Shown piece by piece: positions 1 through 12,994 of a DNA stretch of 64,000 nucleotides. The DNA is from Excoecaria cochinchinensis. Taxonomy: Eukaryota > Streptophyta > Magnoliopsida > Malpighiales > Euphorbiaceae. Location: positions 23,616,001 through 23,680,000 of the forward strand of contig CANTUQ010000055.1 in assembly GCA_947683425.1 (NCBI GenBank), written 5' to 3'. The notes under the pieces are model-generated. The model searched no databases, was not told the origin of the DNA, and saw only the letters and a list, made by a program, of their open reading frames with translations. The position numbers were made by a program, and so were the translations under genes. Position 1 is the stretch's first letter, and each line of letters opens with the position of its first letter.

Positions 1-10
1 GCGGCGATAG

Positions 11-665
11 GATGAGAGGGATAGGGCTATCCACGAGAGGTTGGATCGCCAGCAGGCTGCCGTTCAGGAGCAGTCCCAGTCGGTGGAGCGTTTAGCCCGA
101 GAGCAGGCCGGCTACATGGAGCATACGACTCGGGAGCAGGCTCAGGCCTTGGAGGTTTTCAGGGATGAGCAGGCACGGGCCTTGGAGGCTTTCAGAGGGG
201 AGCAGATGAGGATGTTTGAGCAGATTGCTCAGGGGCAGAGGGAGTTGAGACAGCAGCTCGCTCATAATTTGAGGACGTCACAGGACCAGGCGTCTCAGAG
301 GGTCGATATGACCCTACAGATGATTGATGAGTCACTTGACTCTCTGAGATCCCGCGTCCAGGCGATGGAGGGGATTCTCCCACCTCTTTCTCAGACCATG
401 AGGGAGGTTAGAGAGCAGACGGAGCAGAGCCTGGAGCAGAGGAGAAAGGCCGCCAGCGAGCAGACCATTCAGTTGAGCCAAGCCTTCAAGAAGTTGGGAG
501 ATAAGGTTTCTGAGACCTTAAGGTTTATGACTACCTGTACCCAGCCCTTCTTAGATGGCTACGCTCAGATCCGGTTTAGGCGGGCCCATGATCACGAGGC
601 AAGACCCTCTACGGCTCAGCCAGTTCCACCTCCACCAGGGACCGTGCATATATCGGATGATGAGG
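11..665 (+). pseudogene. Coiled-coil protein gene, main part, split by element N1
   Basis: The frame is open from an in-frame TAG at 8-10 up to the point where N1 inserted; the first in-frame ATG is at 116-118. The product is rich in Q, E and R, with repeated REQ/DEQ blocks and heptad-like spacing over about 160 residues, so a long coiled coil is likely. A proline-rich linker and an acidic stretch (HISDDE) follow. No signal peptide, membrane segment or enzyme motif is visible. After the N1 insertion the frame meets TAA inside the LTR at 668-670; its native end lies at 12996-13034. I do not recognise the family. It could be a host gene fragment or an accessory ORF of a transposable element, possibly of Tat-like element E3, whose 3' end follows. 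The TAG at 8-10 means that either the start is lost or the copy is already broken. Confidence 0.55.
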
Positions 666-3600
666 TGTAACACCCCGAATATACCCTAGTCGGATTAGGG
701 TAAGTTTAGGGTGTAACGGAAACCGAATGTGATCGAAATAGGGACGGAAGTGTTAAAAAGGACGCAACCGTCATTAATTTAAAAGTTTCAGCGGGTTTCG
801 GTAAGCTGGACAGTTATATCATCGTGTCTTAAACAACATGAAAATAATTATTTTGGTGATTAAAAATGTGTAATCGAATGAAGGAAGTGATTAATTGTAG
901 TAAAAGAATGTGACTAGTTTTATTTGTGTAAGGTAGGGGTATTTCGGTCATTTTGTAATTAAGGATTAAATTGATTGAATTAGTTAATTAAGTGCGCCAA
1001 TGTATGTAATAGAAAAGTGAAATGCCAATTGATGGAAAGGAAGTAAGGAAAGGGATTAAAAGAGATGTTTGACAGAAATATCAACTTTGGACCATTGAAG
1101 TGGTGACATGTGGCACTTGGGATTAGGATGAAGTTATGGCCATAATTAAGCAATTTTGACTTCATTTTTAGGCCATTCTTGGCCGGCCAAGTGAGGAAAA
1201 GAGAGAGAGAGAGAGAGAGAGCCCAGCCTCCTCCTTCCTCACGCCAATCCCCTAATTCAAGTGCCTAAATCAAGTTAAAAAGGTATGTTGCGTAATTGTA
1301 TCTCTTCTTCTTCTTCTTTAATTATAAGTTTCAGAATTTATATAGAAATTATGGTTATTAGATATGCTAACATGTAATTTTATGGGTTTTGATGAGGAAA
1401 TTGGATGATTGTGATCATGAAAGAATATGGGAGTAGAGGAGTGCAACTAATTGAACTAAAAGGAGCAAAGGAAGTGAGGTTTAAAAACTAGTTTGATTTG
1501 ATGTGTTTTGATGATAAATAATATTATTTTGAGCTGTATTTGAATGATATGTGTTGAATCTATGATGTTGATAGTGAGTGTTGGCTTTAGATTGTTAAAA
1601 TTGTGCATGTGAGTAGGATTTGATGAAAACTGTGTTAGGAAATACTTGACCTTTCTTCGGTTCTTAGGTTCTATCAAGAGTTTTAGAACTATAAATGGTA
1701 TCAAAAAAGAACCGTTCGAAAGCTAAGACATATTCCTACTAATGTCTTAGAAATAATCTTGAGCAAATTCTAGCTCTAACTATCTCAAAAGTGGTCATGA
1801 AGTAGAGCTATCTTCCCTGGCCGGGTTCAGGGGAGCAGTGTATATTGTTTTGCTCATATCTGGAGATTTAGATGTCCAAATTAACTGCAGTTTGTTCTAT
1901 ATGAAATATAACATCCCAAGGATCATTTGTTAAGAAGGATGTTTTGCCTAAAATATGAGTTTTAGAGGTCCGTTTAGGCTGTTGAAGTTTGAAGTGGAAA
2001 GCAGTCCTGACTCTGTGCTTCTGTTTTGCCATTTTTAGTATGTCACAGTGGCAACCAAATTGGTTACCACCATGACCAATGCCTAGAGAGGGCAGAATGC
2101 TCAATTTTGGACCTCACCATCACAACCAAGTGGTTGCCACCGTGACCCTCCCCTGTTTTGCATATTTTGGGTGTTTTTCCTCCCGAAACGCACACGAACT
2201 TCACCGGAACTTTTTGAAACTTATCCGACACACGTTTAAAGTTTTGTAAAGCATAATTAAATGGTTACAACTTAGGAATACAAATGACTAGGGTTTTGAA
2301 TAAGAATTTGGATTAAGATATTTAAAGGTTTAATGAGTTGAATACTTTTGAATTCGTCCAAAATTTACATAGTTATAGTATATTAGAAGATTTGAAGCAA
2401 AATTCTTCAATCTATACTTTGAACTTGTAGAACTACGGGGTTCTGATTCCCAATTCTTTGGGATACGTAGGAAGCTTGGAATGTCCTTCCAAGTCCGAAC
2501 CAAAGCATAGAAATTTATTCGGACATAAAAGATAATGTATCAGCTGAATTCGGTTAATGTCTTGGTGCTTGTTAGAATTATATGTGGCATGTATGAGAAA
2601 ATTTATAAACATTATTGAGCTATTAATGATTTAAGTCTCGTGTAGGCTTATTTATGATTTAAAATTGGTATATGACATTAAGTTTGAAATAAATGATTGT
2701 TTTGGGTGCGTCATAAACCGAAAATGAAATGAAACTTGCGTATCTCAAACGGTACTTATATACCTGTCTAAATAATGAATGATTCTAAATAATTTGAATA
2801 ATTTGAGACACTTATGTTGAAATTCTCAATTTTAATGTGTGACATTGGGAGAGTAATGTATATGAAATTATTTAGAGACATTATAAGAATAAGAATGTTT
2901 TATGTAAAGTTCATTTAATTAAGAATAACAAGAGTGGGATGCTTGTTTTCTGTCGCGATCGCGACTAAAGTCGCGGGCGCGACTCCTTCCTATGTTATAA
3001 ATGTATGTCGTTTGAGCTTTTGAACATGAGCCTTGACTGTAATTTACATATGACATATTGTTTCAGTTAAAATATGATATACCATGTAAGCTATAGTTGA
3101 AATAAATTGTTAAGCCGTTAAATAATTAAATTATGATTGTAATTAAAGCTTATGGTTGGTTATATTTTTTTGTGAGCCATTGCTTTAGCTTATGTATGAA
3201 TTATGCGTAAGATTGTTATATGACTATAATAAGTGTATGTATTTATGAAAAGTATGAAAAGATAATATGTACATCATTAAAAGAAACAAGTATGAGTTAG
3301 CCTGCATTAGTCGAGTCGTGGATAGTTAGGCATGCCTAATAGAGTTATGTGTTGCTGCAGCTATGTGTATGATTTTGGACCCCGATCAGGTCCCCGAATG
3401 GTTCCTCGCGAACCCTATTATGTGTATGTGTATGGATTTTGTTTAAGATCCTGTTCAGTGAAATGTTGCTTTCCGACTTATACCTGTAAGGTACATTATA
3501 TTATGTGTTCGATTCGTACCCGTAAGGTACCATTCAATACTCGTTATCCACCCCTTTTGACTCAGCAGGCAATAAATGAACAAGAGTATGTGATTCAAAT

Positions 3601-4520
3601 AATAAGATGTGAATTGATTAATATATATGATGACTTGTATGCAAGTATGGGATTTAGCGGTTCACAAGAATGTGACCTATGTGTGTGAAGTGGGTTAGTG
3701 CTTTAAGCACTCATGAGTTTATGGGTTCCGTCTGAATCTTTGTTTGTGAATAGGATAATACCTTTGTATAAATTGGTATATGTGATCTAATACTCCATTG
3801 ATTAGAAAGTTATATGGTAAGACCTGTGTAAGTAAATTGTATGAAATGAATTTTGGGAACCGTAATGAATGTAAATAAGTCAACAAAATGACATGTATAT
3901 GATGCGAAAAAGTGTATTATTACATAAGTGATTTGTTAACATTGATACACGAAGTGAGTAGTTATTTTGATGACCTACTAGAAAATATCTAACTTGTTAT
4001 GATAGATACGATTATACTTTCTATATTATGTTTTTCTTTGAACTTATCTGACGGCTCTTCTTAGTGGTCGTCTATATTTGTATGTTTCCCACTAAGCTTT
4101 ATGCTTAGCACGGATTTTCTTTTAATCCGTGTAGGTACCATTGATCGGATCGTTCGAGAGTCCTTCCGCAGTAGTCCAGGCCAGTGCAAGACTATGAAAG
4201 GATTTTAGGATAGGATTTGTATAGTCTTCGAAATGTATACAAGATTGGTAGTTATAAATAATAAGTTTGTATAAGTGAATTTAGTTATGTAAATGATCTA
4301 TTTGTAGTAAATTCTGGAAAAGTTATACTTGTTGGTGTGATTGTGTAATGAATTTAAAGTTAACCATAATGTGTTATTGAAAACGAAAGAAATTTTATTA
4401 CTCATATTTTAGCTTAAAGGTTTATAAGTTTTACGTGTTTATTTCGGTAATGCCCTTGACCGTCATCATGGACCACCGGTTCACAGTATGGTTTACTACG
4501 TACGGGTAAGGGGTGTTACA
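666..4520 (+). repeat. 5' LTR of N1 (3.86 kb)
   Basis: Direct copy of the sequence starting at 6208; starts TGTAACACCCCG and ends GGGTGTTACA. It contains a GA microsatellite at about 1200-1220, an inverted-repeat module with GGCAACC/GGTTACC and ACAACC/GGTTGCC words at 2045-2150, a TCGCGATCGCGA module at about 2954-2987, and a stem-loop cluster at 3326-3530. Its length is unusual: the LTR is more than twice as long as the internal region. A 118-codon open frame inside (3332-3688) is not judged to be a gene. Confidence 0.95.
3326..3530 (+). other. Palindrome and stem-loop cluster in N1 5' LTR
   Basis: The 14-bp palindrome TTAGGCATGCCTAA (3326-3339) is followed by GCTGCAGC (3354-3361) and five small inverted repeats: GGACC/GGTCC (3377-3393), GGTTC/GAACC (3400-3414), GGATTTT/AAGATCC with one mismatch (3434-3451), TACCT/AGGTA (3481-3493) and GTACC/GGTAC (3516-3530). 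The same layout with different stems occurs in the other chromovirus-type LTRs of the window. Confidence 0.8.
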
Positions 4521-4525
4521 TTTAG

Positions 4526-4537
4526 TGGTATCAGAGC
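4526..4537 (+). promoter_or_regulatory. Primer binding site of N1 (initiator tRNA-Met)
   Basis: TGGTATCAGAGC lies five bases after the 5' LTR end. This is the usual plant retrotransposon primer site complementary to the 3' end of initiator tRNA-Met, and it fixes the element on the plus strand. Confidence 0.95.
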
Positions 4538-6190
4538 ATAGGTTTAGTCGGTTTTGGACAACTAGAGTTTAGAGTTTAGTCTGTATAGTTTTTGCATTGG
4601 CCAATGCGGAGGTCTTAATTTTGTATAAGTGTTGCGGTAGAATGAGTAGATGTAGATGATATCCGCAATGAGGCAGTTAAATGTGATATTTGATAATTTA
4701 TGATCAGTCTGTTATGAATTCATTTCCTGTTATTAAGGTATTGGACGTAGCTGTAGAGATTCTAGTTAGAGATTGTGTACAGTACAATATAAGTTATGTA
4801 TAAGTTTTCCCTGAGGGGAAATGTGGAATAAAGGATTAAATAGTACTGGATTTTCTATAATTGGGAGTATTTTGAGGATTGCGACACTCTGTACACCTGT
4901 TAGCTACTTTACTGATGAGAGCAATTATTTGAATGTGATCATGGGGTATTGGGCAACTTGCATTACCATTATCTAAACAGCATTAATACATTGCATCATT
5001 CTGCATACATAAATCATTCAGCATCCACTACATTTACTTCTGAACATTCGACATATGCATTTTCCTTAAGTGACAAGAAGCTGACAGAATGTACAAAGAG
5101 TGCAACAAATTTGAACGAGTGTAATAAGGAATTAGTTCTTCTCCTAAAGAAAAAAAAAAAAGAGAAAGTGAAGGATCACCGAATGTATATAAGTATGAGT
5201 AAGAGATTTGTGCTTATAGAATTGGTGGGCTTGACCCTTCTTTGTTAAGGAATTAAGGTATAAATTGAGATAGGATTTCTACATATTTGGAAAGGAATGG
5301 AATTATATCTGATTAGATTGACTTATTGGCTATAGATATGAACTTGCTTATAAGAGTGAATAAAACTGTGAACTTTTGTGCAAGATAGTCAAATAGTAAA
5401 TACTGTAAAATCCATGTAATGTTTCAGAAGTGATAGCCAATCGTAATTAGTGATACTGGTAATCTAGAGGGAACTGTTATAATTATTTTGATCAAGAAAA
5501 GAGTTTAGTGAATGTGAGAGAGTCTGTATTTAAAGGACGATATGTTTTATGAGGAAAGAGTTAAGTGAAAAGATTGACATGATAATTATAGAATAAAGGT
5601 ATTTATATAAAGTTATATGATGAACAGAATATTGGGAATATGTGTATGTTATGATTGTATTGAAATTGAGTAAGGAAGAATTCGATGAAGGAGGTTATAC
5701 GTATATATGATTTGATAGGGTGGATTGAGAATGACATTTGAGATCTGATAGTAATAAAATGTAAGTGATTTGTAACTCAAACCTTGAAGATGCTTATTCT
5801 GTAAGACGGATTTTCGGATATATGTAATGATACTTGTAAGAATGACTTGGAGTGTGGGATGATTATGTAATATGGTATATCATGATAATGGCAGTTGATA
5901 CTAATTTAGTGAGACGACTTGCTATTTGGACAGCAATGTCGATGATTTCTCAAGCAGGTTATTATTGTATCGAGATAATAACCATTTGGAACAAGGAACA
6001 ATAAGAAATTTAAATAAACATTGAAAAGCTGTATAAATCATATAATGTGACAAGAAGTAATAAAGTGGAGTATGTAAGAAACAAAGTGTAATTATTATAT
6101 GATAAGTATAATGTTAACGTGGGTGAATGTAGTAATAAAGATTTTGATATTCAGAAATCGGATATAAGTGAATTTCAAGGACGAAATTCT
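4538..6190 (+). other. Internal region of N1, no recognisable coding sequence
   Basis: AT-rich sequence with stops in all frames and only short chance reading frames. No zinc knuckle, protease, RT or integrase motif is visible on either strand. The last 40 bases resemble the segment before the polypurine tract of chromovirus Tk, so this is probably a gutted internal domain that kept only cis-acting ends. Confidence 0.75.
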
Positions 6191-6207
6191 TTTAAGGAGG
6201 GTAGATT
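6191..6207 (+). promoter_or_regulatory. Polypurine tract of N1
   Basis: TTTAAGGAGGGTAGATT directly precedes the 3' LTR at 6208. The AAGGAGGG core corresponds to the tract before the 3' LTR of chromovirus Tk. Confidence 0.8.
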
Positions 6208-8860
6208 TGTAACACCCCGAATATACCCTAGTCGGATTAGGGTAAGTTTAGGGTGTAACGGAAACCGAATGTGATCGAAATAGGGACGGAAGTGTTAAAA
6301 AGGACGCAACCGTCATTAATTTAAAAGTTTCAGCGGGTTTTGGTAAGTTGGACAGTTATATCGTCGTGTCTTAAACAACATGAAAATAATTATTTTGGTG
6401 ATTAAAAATGTGTAATCGGATGAAGGAAGTGATTAATTGTAGTAAAAGAATGTGACTAGTTTTATTTGTGTAAGGTAGCGGTATTTCGGTCATTTTGTAA
6501 TTAAGGATTAAATTGATTGAATTAGTTAATTAAGTGGGCCAAAGTATGTAATAGAAAAGTGAAATGCCAATTGAGGGAAAGGAAGTAAGGAAAGGGATTA
6601 AAAGAGATATTTGACATAAATATCAACTTTGGACCAATGAAGTGGTGACATGTGGCACTTGGGATTAGGATGAAGTTATGGCCATAATTAAGCAATTTTG
6701 ACTTCATTTTTAGGCCTTTCTTGGCCGGCCAAGTGAGGAAAAGAGAGAGAGAGAGAGAGAGAGCCTAGCCTCCTCCTTCCTCACGCCAATCCCCTAATTC
6801 AAGTGCCTAAATCAAGTTAAAAAGGTAAGTTGCGTAATTGTATCTCTTCTTCTTCTTCTTTAATTGTAAGTTTCAGAATTTATATAGAAATTATGGTTAT
6901 TAGATATGCTAACATGTAATGGGTTTTGATGAGGAAATTGGATGATTGTGATCATGAAAGAATATGGGAGTAGAGGAGTGCAACTAATTGAACTAAAAGG
7001 AGCAAAGGAAGTGAGGTTTGGAAACGAGTTTGATTTGATGTGTTTTGATGATAAATAATATTATTTGAGCTGTATTTGAATGATATGTGTTGAATCTATG
7101 ATGTTGATAGTGAGTGTTGGCTTTAGATTGTTAAAATTGTGCATGTGAGTAGGATTTGATGAAAACTGTGTTAGGAAACACTTGACCTTTCTTCGGTTAT
7201 TAGGTTCTATCAAGAGTTTTGGAACTCCAAATGGTATCAAAAAAGAGCCGTTTGAAAGCTAAGACATATTACTACAAATGTCTTAGAAATAATCTTGAGC
7301 AAATTCTAGCTCTAACTAGCTCAAAAGTGGTCATGAAGTAGAGCTATCTTCCCTGGCCAGGTTCAGGGGAGCAGTGTATATTGTTTTGCTCATATCTGGA
7401 GATTTAGATGACCCAATTAACTGAAATTTGTTCTATATGAAATATAACATCCTAAGGATCATTTGTTAAGAAGTATTTTTGGCCTAAAAATGAGTTTTAG
7501 AGGTCCGTTTAGGCTGTTGAAGTTTGAAGTGGAAAGCAGTCCTGACTCTGTGCTTCTGTTTTGCCATTTTTAGTATGTCACGGTGGCAACCAAATTGGTT
7601 ACCACCGTGACCAATGCCTAAAGAGGGCAGAATGCTTAATTTTAGACCTCACGGTTACAACCAAGTGGTTGCCACCGTGCCCCTCCCCTGTTTTGCATAT
7701 TTTGGGTGTTTTTCCTCCCGAAACGCACCCGAACTTCACCGGAACTTTTTGAAACTTATCCGACACATGTTTAAAGTTTTGTAAAGCATAATTAAATGGT
7801 TACAACTTAGGAATACAAATGACTAGGGTTTTGAATAAGAATTTGGATTAAGATATTTAAAGGTTTAATGAGTTGAATACTTTTGAATTCGTCCAAAATT
7901 TACATAGTTATAGTATATTAGAAGATTTGAAGCAAAATTCTTCAATCTATACTTTGAACTTGTAGAACTACGGGGTTCTGATTCTCAATTCTTTGGGATA
8001 CGTAGGAAGCTTGGAATGTCCTTCCAAGTCCGAACCAAAGCATAGAAATTTATTCGGACATAAAAGATAATGTATCAGCTGAATTCGGTTAATGTCTTGG
8101 TGCTTGTTAGAATTATATGTGGCATGTATGAGAAAATTTATAAACATTATTGAGCTATTAATGATTTAAGTCTCGTGTAGGCTTATTTATGATTTAAAAT
8201 TGGTATATGACATTAAGTTTGAAATAAATGATTGTTTTGGGTGCGTCATAAACCGAAAATGAAATGAAACTTGCGTATCTCAAACGGTACTTATATACCT
8301 GTCTAAATAATGAATGATTCTAAATAATTTGAATAATATGAGACACTTATGTTGAAATTCTCAATTTTAATATGTGACATTGGGAGAGTAATGTATATGA
8401 AAATATTTAGAGACATTATAAGAATAAGAATGTTTTATGTAAAGTTCATTTAATTAAGAATAACGAGAGTGGGATGCTTGTTTTCTGTCGCAATCGCGAC
8501 TAAAGTCGCGAGCGCGACTCCTTCCTATGTTATAAATGTATGTCGTTTGAGCTTTTGAACATGAGCCTTGACTGTAATTTACATATGACATATTATTTCA
8601 GTTAAAATATGATATACCATGTAAGCTATAGTTGAAATAAATTGTTAAGCCGTTAAATAATTAAATTATGATTGTAATTAAAGCTTATGGTTGGTTATAT
8701 TTTTTTGTGAGCCATTGCTTTAGCTTATGTATGAATTATGCGTAAGATTGTTATATGACTATAATAAGTGTATGTATTTATGAAAAGTATGAAAAGATAA
8801 TATGTACATCATTAAAAGAAACAAGTATGAGTTAGCCTGCATTAGTCGAGTCGTGGATAG

Positions 8861-9065
8861 TTAGGCATGCCTAATAGAGTTATGTGTTGCTGCAGCTATG
8901 TGTACGATTCTGGACCCCGATCAGGTCCTCGAATGGTTCCTCGCGAACCCTATTATGTGTATGTGTATGGATCTTGTTTAAGATCCTGTTCAGTGAAATG
9001 TTGCTTTCCGACTTGTACCTGTAAGGTACATTATATTATGTGTTCGATTCGTACCCATAAGGTAC
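8861..9065 (+). other. Palindrome and stem-loop cluster in N1 3' LTR
   Basis: Same cluster as in the 5' LTR. Here the third stem-loop is perfect (GGATCTT-GTTT-AAGATCC, 8969-8986), whereas the 5' LTR copy has one mispair. The first two stem-loops are unchanged in their paired bases. Confidence 0.8.
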
Positions 9066-9748
9066 CATTCAGTACTCGTTATCCACCCCTTTTGACTCAG
9101 CAGGCAATAAATGAACAAGAGTATGTGATTCAAATAATAAGATGTGAATTGATTAATATATATGATGACTTGTATGCAAGTATGGGATTAAGCGGTTCAC
9201 AAGAATGTGACCTATGTGTGTGAAGTGGGTTAGTGCTTTAAGCACTCATGGGTTTATGGGTTCCGTATGAATCTTTGTTTATGAATAGGATAATACCTTT
9301 TTATAAATTGGTATATGTGATCTAATACTCCATTGATTAGAAAGTTATATGGTAAGACCTGTGTAAGTAAATTGTATGAAATGAATTTTGGGAACCGTAA
9401 TGAATGTAAATAAGTGAACGAAATGACATGTATATGATGCGAAAAAGTGTATTATTACATAAGTGATTTGTTAACATTGATACACGAAGTGAGTAGTTAT
9501 TTTGATGACCTACTAGAAAATATCTAACTTGTTATGATACATACGATTATAATTTCTATATTATGTTTTTCTTTGAACTTATCTAACGGCTCTTCTTAGT
9601 GGTCGTCTATATTTGTATGTTTCCCACTAAGCTTTATGCTTAGCACGGATTTTCTTTTAATCCGTGTAGGTACCATTGATCGGATCGTTCGAGAGTCCTT
9701 CCGCAGCAGTCCAGGCCAGTGCAAGACTATGAAAGGATTTTAGGATAG

Positions 9749-12683
9749 TGTGACGCGCGCCGAACCCGATTAACCCAGCAAGGGCCCTCACTTTGAATCC
9801 GCTTTAGGTTTCGAGGTATGAAAGGTTCGCGTCTCTTGATCATGGGCGCCATGAGGCATCATCGGTGTATCCCTCCCAATAGAACATTGGGGAGAATAAC
9901 CTAACCTATTGACGCCTAAAGGCACCTTTTGAGGTATTTGGAGTCGCCACCCAATTTGCAAGAAATTAGGAAAAGGTTTCTCACCTCTAACGGTCTAAAC
10001 CAGAGTTATGGTGTCCGGAACTTCCCTCTTATTCATGCTTTGGTTAATTATAAATGGATTTTTAACTTCTTGAGATTATATCTCTCATCTCACGCGATTG
10101 ATGCATTTAAATTAGATAGCGCATTGAAAGCACGTAAAGAAAATAAATAAAAGCGATAAGCAAAGTAAATAAAGAAAGCGGTAAACACCCAAGCACTCAA
10201 TTACAAGAGAAATAGGGGCGGAATACAACCCCCAATAAAAGGAAATTAAGAATACAAATGGGGGCGGAATACAACCCCAAAAATAAATAAAGTTGCCCCA
10301 AAATTAATTACAAGGGCCCAAAATGAAAGAAAATAACTTTAAACACTCACCCAAAAATGAAATGAAAGGACATTTATAAATCGGGACGTTATTTAGGGAG
10401 CATTGGCTCCCTCGCACTTGTTCGAATTATAGGAACATTGGTTCCTTCGTGTTTAATTTAAAAAGGTTCGAAAAGTCATTTTAATTGTTTTGAATAAAAA
10501 TCGGGATGAGTGATCCCATTTTGAAGAAGATTTGACTCTTCGTTTTAATTGTGACAATTTTATTGTTGGGCTAAAACAAGGGACCTTGGTCCCGATTTAT
10601 AAGTAAAAATCCCGATTTAGTAGTAAAAGTATTTTTGTGATTTTTTATCGCACGCGTGCACAAATAAAATTAATATTTACAAATAAGCACATAACACATA
10701 AAAAGGGAGTTGGAGGGATCTCACCAAACCGATGTGATTCTCCGCAAGTTGCGACCCATCCGGGGAGCCGCGGGGACACTCACATAACCCGACTCAAGTT
10801 AAATTTCAGACAGAGAAATAATATCAAAAAAGTATTAGTAAATATTCAAAATGGATTAGTCAAAAAAGGCAAAATATATTAATAACAACAATGATAGCCA
10901 TAACACTAATAATAAAAATAATACGAAATATTAAATAATAATAATAATGATAATAATGCTAACCAATTAATTAATTAAATGATAATAATAGTTAAACTAA
11001 ATAAAAAACAATAAATTAATAAAAGAAAATAAAAGAATAAAACAAAAGAGAATAAAATATCTATAAATGAAGAAAACTAAACAAAAGTAAAATAAATGAA
11101 GTGAAGAAAAAGTATGTAAATCCGTGGAAGGCAAAGCAAAAAGACAAAGAAAGTACTATAGATTGGCCCAAAATATATGAAATGCAATGCAAAAATGAAG
11201 GAATATAGTGACAGTGGAACATGCATTAACATAAAATAGGATTTAACAAATAATGATAATGATGAAATAATAATAAATTTAACAAATTAATACGACATAT
11301 AAAACATGTTTATTAAATAGAATAAAAATGATAATAGAATAGAAATTATATAAAATAAAGAAAAATGTGAACAAATAAAAAATCAAATAAATAAATGGGA
11401 ACAAGTCCAAGAATGTTTACCCTCTGAATTTTTGAGATTGGAAATAGGATGTCTCGATCGATTTCCTTGTCGGATTTTTTTTTTTGATGATAATAATATT
11501 TGAAATAAATATAAAATCTGTGTTCTAAACAAATTATCTTGAGAAAAATATTTTTTGTGGGATGAAAGAACAAAGAAAATTAATTTTTCATGCTCAAATC
11601 AACCCAAGATTAAATATTTTGTAATGGCAAAACTAAGATTTTTAAAAGAGAACTTGAAGATTTTTTGAAGAGTTTTTAAGAAGCAAGAAGAGCTTCCTGG
11701 AGAGTGGAAAAAGATAGAGAGGAAAAGCTCAGAAAAAATTGCATTCAATCTGCCCTCCTCCAAAAATGAGGGAAAATCCCCATTTAATCCTGTCTTGGCC
11801 AAAAATGGCAAGGGACAAAAAAACTTTCCTTTTTAGTTAATCTAAAATAACATAAAATGGTGAAACAATGAAAAACTGAAAAAAATCAGAAAATCAGACT
11901 GAAAACAGCGAAAAAAACGGACAGGCGAAACAGGTCGCGCGGAGGAGCCAAGGGCGCGCGGCAGCCTGCGCGTGGTGCCCTGGCACTGCGCGCGGCAGGC
12001 TGCTGCGCGCAGCCTGCCTCGCGCAGGCAGGTCGCGCGAGGCCCCTGCCTCGCGCGCAGGGGGGGCGCGCGAGGCAGCAGGCCTCGCGCGCAGGGGTAGC
12101 GCGCGAGGCAGCCTGCCTCGCGCGAGGCCCCCCGCCTCGCGCGCAGGGGGGTCGCGTGAGGCGCCCGCCCCTGCGCGCAGGGGGGGTCGCGCGGAGCTCC
12201 CCGCCTCGCGCGCAGGGGGGTCGCGCGAGGCGCCCGCCCCTGCGCGCAGGGGGGGTCGCGCGAGGCGCCCCGCCTCGCGCGCAGGGGGGTCGCGCGAGGC
12301 GCCCGCCCCTGCGCGCAGGCACCCCTGCGCGCTGGGGCGGCCTGCCTCGCAGGCGCCCCTGCGCGCTGGGGCGGCCTGCCTCGCAGGCGCCCCTGCGCGC
12401 TGGGGCGGCCTGCCGCGCAGGCGGCCCTGCGCTGCCGCAGTGGCACTCGCGATAATTTTTTTTTTTTATTATTATTTTTTTTTAATTTTGACACAATATT
12501 AATATTTTTTCCCATTTTAAATTTTAATCCCTAAAATATATATTTCAAAATGATTTTTCGAAAAAAAAAAACACAATCTTGACAAGGGAACGGTCGATTC
12601 TCACTTTTCTTGCCGAAAGTCGGTCTTTTGTTTCATCATCGGGTAATTCTGATCTTGGACCGCCTCGGGACCCGGTGTCTACA
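9749..12683 (-). mobile_element. Solo Tat/Ogre-like LTR (A)
   Basis: Reads TGTGACGCGCGCC...CGGTGTCTACA on the plus strand, i.e. a Tat-like LTR in minus orientation. A perfect 5-bp duplication GATAG lies at 9744-9748 and 12684-12688. There is no internal domain, primer site or polypurine tract, so this is a solo LTR left by LTR-LTR recombination. It carries the conserved GGAGTCGCCAC box (9939-9950), a splice-donor-like box near 11413, and a very GC-rich array at 11938-12440. It is younger than N1. Confidence 0.92.
11938..12440. repeat. GC-rich palindromic minisatellite in LTR A
   Basis: About 500 bp of GC-rich tandem sequence in an otherwise AT-rich element, built from words such as CCTGCGCGCAGG, CCTCGCGCGAGG and GGGGTCGCGCGAGG with loose periods. 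In the LTR's own orientation it begins about 240 bp from the LTR start, where other Tat-like LTRs here carry different hairpin words. Long open frames on both strands result from its composition. Confidence 0.85.
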
Positions 12684-12994
12684 GATAGGATTTGTATAGT
12701 CTTCGAAATGTATACAAGATTGGTAGTTATAAATAATAAGTTTGTATAAGTGAATTTAGTTATGTAAATGATCTATCTGTAGTAAATTTTGGAAAAGTTA
12801 TACTTGTTGGTGTGATTGTGTAATGAATTTAAAGTTAACCATAATGTGTTATTGAAAACGAAAGAAATTTTATAACTCATATTTTAGCTTAAAGGTTTAT
12901 AAGTTTTGCGTGTTTATTTTGGTAATGCCCTTGACCGTCATCATGGACCACCGGTTCACGGTATGGTTTACTACGTAGGGTAAGGGGTGTTACA

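Larger units (their letters stand above)
666..12994 (+). mobile_element. Non-autonomous LTR retrotransposon N1, complete
   Basis: Two near-identical long LTRs (666-4520; 6208-12994 once insertion A is removed) flank a short internal region of about 1.7 kb. The ends are TGTAACACCCC...GGGTGTTACA and a perfect 5-bp target duplication, TGAGG, lies at 661-665 and 12995-12999. The primer site matches initiator tRNA-Met, and the internal 3' end (GACGAAATTCTTTT then AGGAGGG) matches the corresponding segment of chromovirus Tk. No gag or pol similarity is visible inside, so it is LARD-like and presumably depended on proteins of a Tekay/Del-type chromovirus (inference). In the first few hundred bases the LTRs differ at about 2% of sites by eye, which suggests a fairly recent insertion. 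Confidence 0.93.
6208..12994 (+). repeat. 3' LTR of N1, split by solo LTR A
   Basis: Copy of the LTR at 666-4520. Collinear from 6208 to 9748, interrupted by A (9749-12683), then resuming after the duplicated GATAG through to GGGTGTTACA at 12994. The uninterrupted 5' LTR has a single GATAG at this position, which demonstrates the empty site. The GA microsatellite recurs near 6745. Confidence 0.93.

Noticed and set aside
3332..3688. 118-codon open frame conserved in both N1 LTRs (also 8867-9223)
   Set aside because: It sits on the stem-loop cluster; most differences between the copies change the amino acid, and there is no domain or codon pattern. Shared only because the LTRs are copies.
4526..4537. 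tRNA-Met-like sequence, also at 54017 and 59574
   Set aside because: Only the acceptor-end complement is present, next to LTR ends. These are primer binding sites, not tRNA genes.
4949..5248. 99-codon open frame in the N1 internal region
   Set aside because: Low-complexity end (Lys run), no homology to gag or pol, not supported by any second copy.
11886..12515. Long overlapping open frames on both strands (up to 209 codons) rich in Ala, Arg and Pro
   Set aside because: They lie in the GC-rich tandem array of solo LTR A, where stop codons are rare by composition. All frames are open and no motif is present.
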